A DNA stretch of 64,000 nt from Saccharothrix tamanrassetensis. Its GTDB lineage: Bacteria > Actinomycetota > Actinomycetes > Mycobacteriales > Pseudonocardiaceae. A program made the position numbers and the translations under genes. Numbering within the stretch: the first letter of the stretch is position 1; each line of letters begins with the position of its first letter. Positions 48,864 to 56,606 of this stretch are shown here, in pieces. The notes beneath the pieces are model-generated. The model made no database searches, was not told the origin of the DNA, and saw nothing but the letters and a program-made list of their open reading frames with translations. The stretch covers positions 1-64,000 of the forward strand of contig NZ_JACHJN010000008.1 in the NCBI RefSeq assembly GCF_014203665.1. Direction: 5' to 3'.

Positions 48864-49937
48864 TCAGGCCGGGCGGACCTCGCCGCGCAGCACCGACTCC
48901 ACGTCGTAGCGGGCGGGCTGGTCGAGTTGGTCGTAGCGGCACGACCCCGGGTCGCGGTCCGGCCGCCAGCGGCGGAACTGTCCGTTGTGGCGCAGCCGGA
49001 CCGGCGCACCGCCCTCGGTCTGCGTGTAGGCGATCTCCAGCACGCGTTCCGGGCGCAGCGGCACCCACTCGGCCTGCTTGCCCCGCCACCTGTTGATCTC
49101 ACCGGGCAACCGGCGGCCGTCCGGCTCCACCAGCCACGGGTGGTCGTCCCCGGTGATGAGGCCGCTCAGCTCCTCCGCCAGTGCCCGCCGTTCGGCCGCC
49201 TTGAACGACCCGACGACACCTACGTGGTGCAGCACCCCGTTGTCGTCGTGCAAGCCCAGCAGCAGCGACCCGACCGCCGTGCCCGGCTCGGTGTCCTTGT
49301 GCCAGCGCAGCCCCGCGACCACGCACTCGGCGGTCCGCGCGTGCTTGACCTTGATCATGGTGCGCTTGCCCGGCGCGTACCCGGCGGACGCGGGCTTGCC
49401 GATCACCCCGTCCAGGCCCGCGCCCTCGAACAGCTCGAACCACTGCAACGCCAGCGCGCCGTCCGTCGTCGCCGGGGTCAGGTAGAGCGAGTCGCCGGGG
49501 GTGACCAGGCCTTCCAACCGCTCCCGGCGCTTCGTGCACGGCTCGTCCAGCAGCACCTCGTCCCCGACCGCCAGCAGGTCGAACGCCACGAAGCTCGCGG
49601 GCGTCTGCTCGGCCAGCAGCTGCACGCGGCTCGCGGCGGGGTGGATGCGTTCGGACAGCGCGTCGAAGTCCAGCTTGTCGTTCTTCGCCACGACCAGCTC
49701 GCCGTCCACCACCACCCGCTCCGGCAGGGTGCGCAGCAGCGCGGCCACCGCCTCCGGGAAGTACCGGTTGAGCGGCTTGCCGCTGCGGGACTGGAGGAAC
49801 AACTCGTCGCCGTCGCGGAACACCAGGCAGCGGTAGCCGTCCCACTTCGGCTCGAACACCCAGTCCGAGCCGGTCGGTATCTCGTCCACCGCGTTGGCCA
49901 GCATGGGCTGCACGGGCGGGGTCAGCGGAAGCGCCAC
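48864..49937 (-). CDS. ligC: ATP-dependent DNA ligase (LigC type)
   Basis: This 357-residue ligase has the adenylated lysine K31 in FEPKWDGYRCLVF (KxDG), motif III VVDGELVV, VAFDLLAVG, EGLVTPG, DGVIGKPASAGYAPGK (motif IV) and IKVKHARTAECVVAG (motif V). An OB-fold C-terminus follows. The size matches actinobacterial LigC, a nick-sealing ligase that acts in repair and can back up end joining. GTG 49937 follows CAGGATG. A LigD-type polymerase domain gene at 37743 is the likely functional relative. Confidence 0.92.
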   Translation of the reverse strand: MALPLTPPVQPMLANAVDEIPTGSDWVFEPKWDGYRCLVFRDGDELFLQSRSGKPLNRYFPEAVAALLRTLPERVVVDGELVVAKNDKLDFDALSERIHPAASRVQLLAEQTPASFVAFDLLAVGDEVLLDEPCTKRRERLEGLVTPGDSLYLTPATTDGALALQWFELFEGAGLDGVIGKPASAGYAPGKRTMIKVKHARTAECVVAGLRWHKDTEPGTAVGSLLLGLHDDNGVLHHVGVVGSFKAAERRALAEELSGLITGDDHPWLVEPDGRRLPGEINRWRGKQAEWVPLRPERVLEIAYTQTEGGAPVRLRHNGQFRRWRPDRDPGSCRYDQLDQPARYDVESVLRGEVRPA

Positions 49938-49963
49938 GCGGTCATCCTGCCTGGTGAAAGCGC

Positions 49964-50500
49964 TCAGCGCACGCGTTGCCGGGCCCGCGCCGCCAAGTCC
50001 AGCCGCACCGCCGTCGGCAGCACGGTCACCCCGAGCGCGTTGCGCGCCCGGCCGAGCACCCCGTCCAGCTCCTGCCACACCGCCCGCACGTCCGCGCCCT
50101 GCCGCAGGGTCAGCTTCATCCGGAGGGCGGGTTCACCGATCACCTTCACGCTGGCCGACGACACCCCGTCCACCTGCTCGACGTCGGCTTTCACCGCGTC
50201 CGCGATCGCACCGGACGTGACCACGACCCCGTCCTCCAAGGCCAGGTCCGGGTGCTTCTCCGGGGTGACGGCCCGCCACGCCCAGCGCAGGCCCACCACG
50301 ATGAGGAGCAAGCCGAGGACGATCGCGCCGATGCGGCTGAGCAGCAGGTTGTCCCGCGCCCAGTCCAGCACTCGCGGTTCGAGCACAGGGCGGTCGACGC
50401 GGCGGAGGTGGAGCGCCAGCGCGCCGGCGCCGACGAGCAGGGCGACCGTGCCGAGGATGGCGGCGCAGACTCGTTCGGTGCGGTTCGAGCGGGCGATCAT
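49964..50500 (-). CDS. AmaP-like alkaline shock membrane anchor
   Basis: This 178-residue protein has two N-terminal transmembrane helices (AAILGTVALLVGAGALALHL, IGAIVLGLLLIVVGLRWAW) and a cytoplasmic Asp23-like alpha/beta domain (VVVTSGAIADAVKADVEQVDGV, MKLTLRQGADVRAVWQEL). AmaP anchors Asp23 proteins to the membrane. It is the last gene of the Asp23 operon, overlapping the previous stop (ATGA). Confidence 0.85.
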   Translation of the reverse strand: MIARSNRTERVCAAILGTVALLVGAGALALHLRRVDRPVLEPRVLDWARDNLLLSRIGAIVLGLLLIVVGLRWAWRAVTPEKHPDLALEDGVVVTSGAIADAVKADVEQVDGVSSASVKVIGEPALRMKLTLRQGADVRAVWQELDGVLGRARNALGVTVLPTAVRLDLAARARQRVR

Positions 50501-51033
50501 CGGCGGACCTCCGGTCGGTGCTTCGGTCGGTCCTTCGGCGAGTGGACCACGACGGACACCTTCGGGCGACGTGCGATCGGCAGGCCCTTCACCGTCTCGC
50601 CGACCACCTGGAGCAGGTGGGGGCGCAGGGTGGCCTCGTCGTGCAGCCTGCTGGTGGCCCGGACGTGCACCTTGCGCTTCGACGCGGTGACCGAGGCACC
50701 CGTGACACCTTCCTCCTTGCGCACCCGGTGACCGACCACGCGGGCGAGTGCGGTCGAGGAGGTGGTGACCACGACGCCGTCCGCCGGGTCGTGGAGGCGC
50801 AGGAACCTCCGGCGCGCGGTCATCGCGAGGATCAGCAGCAGCAGACCGGCGATCGCGGAGATCAGGGCGGCGACGCGGACCCGGTCGTCGGTCCAGGCCA
50901 GGTCGGTCAGCGTGCGGGGGAGCAGGTGGCCTCGGCCGGCCCAGTGCCAGGCGATCTCGGCGATCAGCAGGGCACCGGCGCCCGCCACGGCCAGGCCGAG
51001 GAACGGGGACAGCAGACGCAACAACACGCGCAC
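50497..51033 (-). CDS. DUF6286-like membrane protein of the Asp23 operon
   Basis: This 178-residue protein has two N-terminal helices (FLGLAVAGAGALLIAEIAWHW, VAALISAIAGLLLLILAM) and a C-terminal domain with VVVTTSSTALARVVGHRV and VHVRATSRLHDEATLRPHLL. It resembles actinobacterial DUF6286 proteins that accompany Asp23. It shares its topology with the downstream AmaP-like protein (2TM, then an Asp23-like fold) and starts 4 nt after the upstream Asp23 stop. Confidence 0.8.
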   Translation of the reverse strand: MRVLLRLLSPFLGLAVAGAGALLIAEIAWHWAGRGHLLPRTLTDLAWTDDRVRVAALISAIAGLLLLILAMTARRRFLRLHDPADGVVVTTSSTALARVVGHRVRKEEGVTGASVTASKRKVHVRATSRLHDEATLRPHLLQVVGETVKGLPIARRPKVSVVVHSPKDRPKHRPEVRR

Positions 51034-51037
51034 GGCG

Positions 51038-51418
51038 TCACTCCACTCGTGGTCGGGGCTCGGGGCGCAGCGCGGACACGGTCACCGCGACGTCCGCCAC
51101 CCGGTAGCCGGTGATCCGCTCGACCTCGTCGGTGACCGTGCGCCGCACTTCGGCCGCGGTCGCCCGTACCGGGTTGGGGTAGTCGAGCCCGACCTTCACC
51201 GCGATCTCGACGTACTGCCCCTCGCCCCGGACCTTGACCGAAGCGCCGGGAAGCGTGCCCGCCACCTGCTCGACGACCCTGGTGGCGACCTTCCGGATGA
51301 CGGACTGGTGAATGTCCAACCCGCCCCGGTCGCCGTTGTCGTTCCGGTCGTCGGAGGTGCGGTCGCCGCTTTCACCGGGAACACTCGCCTGCTCCCGTTC
51401 GGCAACGGCACTGCTCAT
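51038..51418 (-). CDS. Asp23/Gls24 envelope stress protein
   Basis: This 126-residue protein has an acidic disordered start (EREQASVPGESGDRTSDDR). An Asp23 core follows: IHQSVIRKVATRVVEQVAGT, VEIAVKVGLDYPNPV, VTDEVERITGYRVADVAVTV. Asp23 proteins polymerise beneath the membrane in cell-envelope stress. The start ATG 51418 overlaps the DUF2273-like stop (ATGA). Confidence 0.9.
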   Translation of the reverse strand: MSSAVAEREQASVPGESGDRTSDDRNDNGDRGGLDIHQSVIRKVATRVVEQVAGTLPGASVKVRGEGQYVEIAVKVGLDYPNPVRATAAEVRRTVTDEVERITGYRVADVAVTVSALRPEPRPRVE

Positions 51419-51591
51419 TTGTCCCGCCCCCGCCCGATGAGGTCGCCGAGTTCGAGCTCCCCGTCCAACACCCGCCCCACCACCAACCCGATGACACCGA
51501 CCGCGAGGGTGACCAGAAACGCGGTGAAGCCACTGGTCGCGGCCAAGCCGAGGACGAGGCCCGCCAACAACCCGGTCTGAGTTCCGTTCAT
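51415..51591 (-). CDS. DUF2273-like small membrane protein
   Basis: This 58-residue protein is almost entirely two hydrophobic helices (TGLLAGLVLGLAATSGF, AFLVTLAVGVIGLVVGRVL) and ends ELELGDLIGRGRDK. It matches the small DUF2273 membrane component that accompanies Asp23/AmaP. ATG 51591 has AGGAG 8 nt upstream; the stop overlaps the Asp23 start. Confidence 0.82.
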   Translation of the reverse strand: MNGTQTGLLAGLVLGLAATSGFTAFLVTLAVGVIGLVVGRVLDGELELGDLIGRGRDK

Positions 51592-51647
51592 ATCCAGCAC
51601 TCCTAAGAATTCTCGGATAAGACCCCTTGGGCCGGGTTCCCGCCGGA

Positions 51648-52031
51648 CTAGATCAGGTTCCGCCGGACCCGGCGCTTGAACAGCCGCTGCCACACCTTCC
51701 GCTGCCACGACCCACGCTGCACCACGACGATCGGCGCATCCCACCTGTCCCTCGCGCGAGCCGCGCCGCCCGCCTTTGCCCGCTGTGCGGCCCGCAACTC
51801 GGCCAAACCGCGCACGAAGAACTCCGCATCGCCGCCGACGTCGGGATGATGAGCCCGGACGAATGCCCGAACCTCCGCTTGAAGGTTGGCCCGACCCTCT
51901 GCTAGAAGCTCCGCCGCCTGAATCTCCGCTTGTAGCTCTTTCTGGGTCTCGGCTTGAGGATTTGCCCGAACCCCTGCCCGACCTGCCGCCCGCCTGGTAC
52001 CGTCCGGGCCCGCTTTGCCTGGTCTGTTCAC
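51648..52031 (-). CDS. Short DnaJ-like (HPD motif) protein
   Basis: This 127-residue protein has a long charged helix with repeats (QAETQKELQAEIQAAEL, GRANLQAEVRAFVRAHHP). It leads into HPDVGGD (62-68), the J-domain loop that stimulates Hsp70 ATPase, followed by a single helix and a basic end (WQRLFKRRVRRNLI). Only helices II-III of a J domain are recognisable. GTG 52031 has AGGAG 7 nt upstream. Placement inside the Asp23 operon links it to envelope stress. Confidence 0.7.
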   Translation of the reverse strand: MNRPGKAGPDGTRRAAGRAGVRANPQAETQKELQAEIQAAELLAEGRANLQAEVRAFVRAHHPDVGGDAEFFVRGLAELRAAQRAKAGGAARARDRWDAPIVVVQRGSWQRKVWQRLFKRRVRRNLI

Positions 52032-52428
52032 GGCCTGCTCCTGAAGGTCGGACAATGACTGGCCTGGTCGGTTCTCAGCCTTGATCGCTCGATCGGGCGA
52101 ATGCACCGGATCTTGGGCACGATGTGCGCGCGGATTTCGTTGCCGGAAACAAGGAGCGCGGCACTCCCGGCGAAGCAAATGCGCAAGCCCCAAGGCCACC
52201 CCCCGCCACCCCAGGACAGCCCCACGGCCTCCCGCAGCACGCCCGCACCCAGCCCCACCACAGCCCGTCCCGCACCCGCCACCCACACAACCCGACCGCC
52301 CCGCACCACGCCCACCCGACCGCCGCCCAGTACCGGCCCGCCAGCGCGGACGCCGCTCGGTGAGTCGAAAGTGGCGGGTGCGAGGCGGCCCGGAAGTCGG
52401 GTGGGCTGGAGGAGGGCGAGGGCTCGGG
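52032..52428. other. Intergenic region, strand-biased, no supported gene
   Basis: These 397 nt separate the small Asp23-related gene from the DnaJ-like gene. The part from 52185 to 52350 is strongly C-rich on the + strand (G-rich on the transcribed strand of the operon). A frame coupled to the upstream stop as GTGA (52028-52432, minus) would give a Gly/Val-rich product of unnatural composition, which I do not accept as a gene. Confidence 0.5.
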
Positions 52429-52689
52429 TCACGGGTCCTCCAGGTCTGCGACGACCACGTCGACCGGCCGGTTGCCTGTCACGGCGATGACGGTCGCCCG
52501 CAGTTCGTCGACCACCTCGGGGATCGGGCGGCCGGGGTGGAGGACTACCGCTACGCCTACGCGACGGTCGTCGGTGCGCACGCCGTCCACCCGGCGGCCG
52601 GGCAGGTAGGACGCGAACCGGCCGTCGAGGCGGGCCACCGACGGGTGGGCCAGCAGCGCCGCCTCCAGCAGTTCCGACTGGTCCATCAC
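52429..52689 (-). CDS. Small Asp23-like domain protein
   Basis: This 86-residue protein has an Asp23-like alpha/beta pattern (GRFASYLPGRRVDGVRTDDRR, VGVAVVLHPGRPIPEVVDELR, PVDVVVADLEDP). It may start at GTG 52689 or ATG 52686, both overlapping the stop of the upstream Asp23 gene, so it is translationally coupled. It probably supports or caps Asp23 assemblies. Confidence 0.7.
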   Translation of the reverse strand: MMDQSELLEAALLAHPSVARLDGRFASYLPGRRVDGVRTDDRRVGVAVVLHPGRPIPEVVDELRATVIAVTGNRPVDVVVADLEDP

Positions 52690-53138
52690 TCGACTCGGGA
52701 CTGAGCCGGTTCCTGGTCCTCGTCGTCTTCGGGGAGGTGGATGTCGTTCACCGCGATGTTGACCTCGATGACCTCGAGGCCGGTGATGCGTTCGACGGCC
52801 GTGATCACGTTGCGGCGCACCGCACGCGCCAGGTCGACGATGCCCGCCCCGTACTCGACCACGATGTCCAGGTCGATGGCCGCCTGCTTCTCGCCGACCT
52901 CGACGCTCACGCCGCTCGTCGTCGACGTGCCCGCGCCGGGGATCCGCTCGCGGAGGGCGCCGAACGCCCGCGACACCCCGCCGCCCAACGCGTGCACGCC
53001 GGAGATCTCACGGGCCGCGATGCCGGCGACCTTCTGCACCACGGACGACGCGATGGTGGTCTTGCCCTGGGCCGTGTCGTCCGCCAGGCGGGCGGGCACG
53101 TTCGCGGTGTCCGGTTTGGTGGATGTGGTCTGCGCCAT
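52686..53138 (-). CDS. Asp23/Gls24 envelope stress protein, first gene of the operon
   Basis: This 150-residue Asp23 protein has TTIASSVVQKVAGIAAREISGVHALGG (in two segments), VEVGEKQAAIDLDIVVEYG and the closing VITAVERITGLEVIEVNIAV, with an acidic tail. ATG 53138 follows GGAAGGACCACCC. It heads the minus-strand run 53138-49964. The 192-nt upstream region has a GTGACC-N2-GGTCAC palindrome, so stress control is likely. Confidence 0.92.
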   Translation of the reverse strand: MAQTTSTKPDTANVPARLADDTAQGKTTIASSVVQKVAGIAAREISGVHALGGGVSRAFGALRERIPGAGTSTTSGVSVEVGEKQAAIDLDIVVEYGAGIVDLARAVRRNVITAVERITGLEVIEVNIAVNDIHLPEDDEDQEPAQSRVE

Positions 53139-53251
53139 GGGTGGTCCTTCCGAGGCCGAGTCCCGAATCCCGAATGTCCAATGCAGGTGCCGAACGTCGA
53201 ATCGTTCTGCACTGGTTCGGATGCGGACGGTGTCCGGATCATCACGGAACT

Positions 53252-53265
53252 GTGACCGGGGTCAC
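53252..53265. promoter_or_regulatory. Palindrome upstream of the Asp23 operon
   Basis: GTGACCGGGGTCAC: arms GTGACC (53252-53257) and GGTCAC (53260-53265), 114 nt upstream of the Asp23 start. It is a possible operator. Confidence 0.45.
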
Positions 53266-53330
53266 TTTTCTGGCCTCGGTCGGATGGCACGACCGGCGGG
53301 ATGCGTGCTCGAGCGCCGTGCCCGGTCGGC

Positions 53331-53855
53331 TCAGCCGATGTCGATCAAGTGCACGTGAACGACCGGAGCGGCGTCGCCGAGGTGCTCGACCAGTTCCCGG
53401 GACAGCTGCGAGCGCAGCTCGTCGGCCACCGAGATCGCCGGCGCCGGATAACGGGCCGCGACCAGCACCTGCAGCTCACCGTCCTCCACCGCGGTACCCC
53501 GCACGTGCAGGCCCAACCCGGTCGCCAACTCCACCGCCAACCGCCGGCACACCGCGAGCACGGCACGCTCTGCCACGCTCACCCGCCCACCGTCCTGGTC
53601 GAACCCGGCCGGAGCCGAGCCCAGCCGGGGGCGCACGCCGTGCACCGCCGCCAGCACCCGCGACACCAGGCCCGGCGGCGTCGGCACGGGGGTCACCGCG
53701 ACCAGCCGCACGGACGACCAGCGGTCCTCCAACTCGGCCAGCTCCGCCGCGCACTGCGCGCACCCGGCCACGTGCGCGGTGAGCTCCGGGTCGTCCCGGT
53801 CCGCCAGGTACGCCACCAACTCGTCGATCGAGCGTCCGCAAGGGAGCGGGCTCAT
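53331..53855 (-). CDS. Zinc-finger anti-sigma factor fused to an Asp23 domain
   Basis: This 174-residue protein has an N-terminal ZAS/zf-HC2 region (C6, H28-VAG-C32-AQ-C35, the HxxxCxxC zinc motif) that should hold the ECF sigma factor encoded just upstream. Instead of the usual transmembrane segment, residues 90-174 form an Asp23-like domain (VSVAERAVLAVCRRLAVELATG, LQVLVAARYPAPAISVADEL, VVHVHLIDIG). It is coupled to the sigma gene by ATGA. The inference is that Asp23 assembly state is sensed and passed to the sigma factor. Confidence 0.82.
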   Translation of the reverse strand: MSPLPCGRSIDELVAYLADRDDPELTAHVAGCAQCAAELAELEDRWSSVRLVAVTPVPTPPGLVSRVLAAVHGVRPRLGSAPAGFDQDGGRVSVAERAVLAVCRRLAVELATGLGLHVRGTAVEDGELQVLVAARYPAPAISVADELRSQLSRELVEHLGDAAPVVHVHLIDIG

Positions 53856-54382
53856 CGCTGCTCCCCCAGCTTCGCCATGAGGGCAACCCTCGCCCGGTGC
53901 AGCCGCGAACGCAAGGCCGGCACCGCGATGCCCAACACCTCGGCCACCTCCTCGTAGCTCAGTCCCTCCAGCTCCCGCAACACCAGCGGCACCCGCTGGG
54001 TCGGTTCCAGCTCGGCGATGGCGCGCAGCACGACGTCCGTCGTCTCGTTGCGCAGCAGCGACGCCTCCGGCCCGTCCGACGTGCGCGGTTCGGGTGCGGA
54101 CTCCAGCGGCACGGTGGGCTTCTTCCGCCGCAGGTGCGCCAGCGCGGCGTTGGTGACCACCCGGTACAACCACGTGGACGGTGCGGCCTCGCCGCGGAAC
54201 CGGGGCAGTGCGCGCCACGCCGAGATCCACGCGTCCTGCACCACGTCCTCGGCTTCGACCGGGTCGCCGACGATGCGCAGCGCCACCCGGTACATCCGCA
54301 CGGTGTGCCTGCGGACCAGTTGGTCGAACGCCGCGGCGTTCCCGCGCACGGCCGCCTCCAGGAGAGGTCGGTCCGACGTCAC
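53852..54382 (-). CDS. ECF RNA polymerase sigma factor
   Basis: This 176-residue protein has sigma region 2 (FDQLVRRHTVRMYRVALRIV, EAEDVVQDAWISAWRALPRFRG, TWLYRVVTNAALAHLRRKKP) and region 4 (LEPTQRVPLVLRELEGLSYEE, VAEVLGIAVPALRSRLHRARV). It is coupled downstream to its anti-sigma (ATGA) and upstream to the pyrimidine reductase (GTGA). The likely regulon includes the adjacent Asp23 operon. Confidence 0.95.
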   Translation of the reverse strand: MTSDRPLLEAAVRGNAAAFDQLVRRHTVRMYRVALRIVGDPVEAEDVVQDAWISAWRALPRFRGEAAPSTWLYRVVTNAALAHLRRKKPTVPLESAPEPRTSDGPEASLLRNETTDVVLRAIAELEPTQRVPLVLRELEGLSYEEVAEVLGIAVPALRSRLHRARVALMAKLGEQR

Positions 54383-55143
54383 GTGCCGGCCCGGACGTAC
54401 CTCAACAGCAACGCGCTCTCGTACCGCAGGATCGACGCCAGCTCCAGGTCGCGCGGCGCGTCGGGCAGCGGTCCGGACGCGATGCGCCCGGCGTCACCGC
54501 CGGTGAGCATCGGCGCGAACGTCACGCACAGCACGTCCACCAGGTCGTCGGCGATGAGCGCTCCGAACAGCGTCGGCCCGCCTTCGCAGTCGACGCGCCG
54601 CAGCCCACGCGCGTCCAGGGCCCGCAACGCCGTCCGCATGTCCACGGCCTCGTCACCTGCCACGACGACGTCGGCGCCCGCAGCGGCCAGCGCGTCCCGG
54701 CGTTCGACGGGGGCCGACGACGTGGTGAGGATGATCGGCGGCACGGCCGCACCGGCCAGCAGGGGCGACGTGGGCTCGACGGAGCACCGCGCGGTCACCA
54801 CGGCGATCGGCGGCACCTCGGACAGGCCGAGCCGCGTCCGGCGTTCCCGCCGCACCTCGCCCGCCTTGACCCCCTGGTAGCCCTCGATCAGCGCGGTCCG
54901 CGCGCCGACCAGCACCACGTCGGCCAGGTCACGACCCAGCGCGAACACCTTCTTGTCCGCCGGGTTGCCCAGTCCGCGGGACTTCCCGGCGACGGTCACC
55001 GCGCCGTCCGCGCTGGCCACGAAGTTCACCTGCACCCAGGGTCGGTCCAGTCCCGAGGGGTAGTCGTAGAGCCGTTCCAGCTCGGCGTCGGTGATACCGG
55101 TCGTCCCGGCGTCCGGGGAGGGTGGCGGCCACAACATCTGCAC
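54379..55143 (-). CDS. RibD C-terminal-like pyrimidine reductase family protein
   Basis: This 254-residue dihydrofolate-reductase-fold protein has VNFVASADGAVTVAGKSRGLGN, DVVLVGARTALIEGYQG, RRVDCEGGPTLFGALI and LCVTFAPMLTGGDAGRI, typical of the stand-alone RibD-C family. These reduce riboflavin-pathway pyrimidines or related pterin/pyrimidine substrates with NADPH. GTG 55143 is preceded by GGATGGAGAC. Overlap with the sigma factor gene (GTGA) is odd for a metabolic enzyme and may only reflect read-through. Confidence 0.88.
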   Translation of the reverse strand: MQMLWPPPSPDAGTTGITDAELERLYDYPSGLDRPWVQVNFVASADGAVTVAGKSRGLGNPADKKVFALGRDLADVVLVGARTALIEGYQGVKAGEVRRERRTRLGLSEVPPIAVVTARCSVEPTSPLLAGAAVPPIILTTSSAPVERRDALAAAGADVVVAGDEAVDMRTALRALDARGLRRVDCEGGPTLFGALIADDLVDVLCVTFAPMLTGGDAGRIASGPLPDAPRDLELASILRYESALLLRYVRAGT

Positions 55144-55164
55144 GTCTCCATCCCAGCACGCCGT

Positions 55165-55170
55165 TAGGCT
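55165..55170 (+). promoter_or_regulatory. Putative -10 (TAGGCT), leaderless zapE transcript
   Basis: TAGGCT ends 6 nt before ATG 55177, with no ribosome binding site. Confidence 0.55.
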
Positions 55171-55176
55171 TCGGGC

Positions 55177-56175
55177 ATGTCAGCCCCGCGCCTGTCCGAC
55201 CGCGACCCGCGCGTCGACGCGGACGAACTGGTCGGGGCGATGGTCCCGCCGCCGCGCTTCGACGCCGTCCGGTTCGCCACCTACCTGCCGAACCCGGACG
55301 AGCCGAGCCAGGCCGCCGCCGTGGAGGCGTGCCGGTCGTTCGCCGAACGGGTGGCCGCGGACCGCAAGGGCTGGTTCGGCTCGCTGTTCAGGAAGGCCGA
55401 GGAGGACAAGCCGGGCCTCTACCTGGACGGCGGGTTCGGCGTCGGCAAGACGCACCTGCTGGCCTCGATCTGGCACGCCGTGCCGGGGCCGAAGTCCTAC
55501 GGCACGTTCGTGGAGCTGACGAACCTGGTGGGCGCGCTGGGCTTCACCGAGACCGTGCGGCGGCTCTCCGACCACAGGCTGCTGGCCATCGACGAGTTCG
55601 AACTGGACGACCCCGGCGACACCATGCTGGTGACCCGGCTGATCAAGGAGCTCACGGCGGCGGGCGTGGCGGTCGCCGCGACCTCGAACACGCTGCCGGA
55701 CAAGCTGGGGGAGGGCCGGTTCGCGGCGGCGGACTTCCTGCGCGAGATCCAGTCCATGTCGGCGAAGTTCGGCGTGGTGCGGGTGGACGGCCCGGACTAC
55801 CGGCACCGCGGCCTGCCGGACGCGCCGGACCCCATGTCTGACGAGGAGCTGACCGCGAAGGCGGACAGCACGCCGGGCGCGACCCTGGACGACTTCACCG
55901 ACCTGTGCGCGCGGCTGGCGCAGCTGCACCCGTCGCGGTACGGGCGGCTGGTGGACGGCGTCACGGCGGTGCACCTGCGGGGGGTCGTGCCCGCGCCGGA
56001 CCAGGCGGTGGCGCTGCGGCTGGTGGCGCTGGGGGACCGGCTCTACGACCGCGACATCCCGGTGGCGGTGTCCGGCGCGGCGCTGTCGGAGCTGTTCACC
56101 GAGGAGATGCTGCGCGGTGGCTACCGCAAGAAGTACCTGCGCGCGGTGTCCCGTCTGGTAGCCCTTTCGAGGTAG
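55177..56175 (+). CDS. zapE: AFG1/ZapE-family ATPase
   Basis: This 332-residue AAA+-like ATPase has Walker A GGFGVGKTH (85-93), Walker B LLAIDEFELDD, sensor-like ATSNTLPDKLGEGRF (ZapE signature) and DYRHRGL. In proteobacteria ZapE affects Z-ring stability; in actinobacteria the role is unknown. It is leaderless-type, divergent from the RibD-like gene, with a hairpin and a duplicated 17-nt end sequence after the stop. Confidence 0.92.
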   Translation: MSAPRLSDRDPRVDADELVGAMVPPPRFDAVRFATYLPNPDEPSQAAAVEACRSFAERVAADRKGWFGSLFRKAEEDKPGLYLDGGFGVGKTHLLASIWHAVPGPKSYGTFVELTNLVGALGFTETVRRLSDHRLLAIDEFELDDPGDTMLVTRLIKELTAAGVAVAATSNTLPDKLGEGRFAAADFLREIQSMSAKFGVVRVDGPDYRHRGLPDAPDPMSDEELTAKADSTPGATLDDFTDLCARLAQLHPSRYGRLVDGVTAVHLRGVVPAPDQAVALRLVALGDRLYDRDIPVAVSGAALSELFTEEMLRGGYRKKYLRAVSRLVALSR

Positions 56176-56209
56176 TCCGGCGGGCCCGCCGATAGCCCTT
56201 CCGAGGCAG
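56159..56209 (+). repeat. 17-nt direct repeat at the zapE 3' end
   Basis: TAGCCCTTTCGAGGTAG (56159-56175, the last zapE codons and stop) recurs as TAGCCCTTCCGAGGCAG (56193-56209) with two changes. A palindromic hairpin lies between the copies. Confidence 0.6.
56178..56191 (+). terminator. Hairpin after zapE
   Basis: CGGCGGGCCCGCCG is a perfect 14-bp palindrome two nt after the stop. It may be a terminator, or a boundary left by duplication. Confidence 0.45.
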
Positions 56210-56268
56210 CTCAGGACGGTTTCGGGCGCTGGTTTTGCGGGGTGGGCGCCGGGTATCCAAGCTCCGTG

Positions 56269-56514
56269 ATGAGCGATGCGGAGCGCCGGACGCTGAACGA
56301 GATAGAGCACAGACTCGCCGTGGAGGAGCCTGCACTGGCCAACGCGCTGGTCGCCGGTCGCCCTCGCCACCATCCCGCGCGGTCCCACGCGCTGGCCCTC
56401 ACCTTCGCCGCGCTCGGGCTGCTGCTGCTGGTACTGGGCTCGGTCGGGCCGGCGCTGGCGTCGTTCGGCTGCGCCGCGACGACGGTGCTGCTGCGCGGGT
56501 TCACGCTGCGGTGA
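56269..56514 (+). CDS. DUF3040 small membrane protein
   Basis: This 81-residue protein starts MSDAERRTLNEIEHRLAVEEP, the characteristic opening of actinobacterial DUF3040 proteins. Two hydrophobic segments follow (ALALTFAALGLLLLVLGSV, ALASFGCAATTVLLRGF). It is an inner-membrane protein of unknown function. An adjacent in-frame GTG (56266) could also initiate. Confidence 0.82.
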   Translation: MSDAERRTLNEIEHRLAVEEPALANALVAGRPRHHPARSHALALTFAALGLLLLVLGSVGPALASFGCAATTVLLRGFTLR

Positions 56515-56606
56515 CGCCGGTCGGTCGCCGGGCGACCGGGGCTGCCCCATGCCGCACACGTACCGCCCCGGGGCGACTTGGTTGACCGCGTCGTGCACGT
56601 CCGACG

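Noticed and set aside
52028-52432. Possible coupled gene on the minus strand (GTGA overlap)
   Set aside because: The predicted product is a Gly/Val-rich stretch without fold-like pattern, overlapping the DnaJ-like start; the coupling could be chance.
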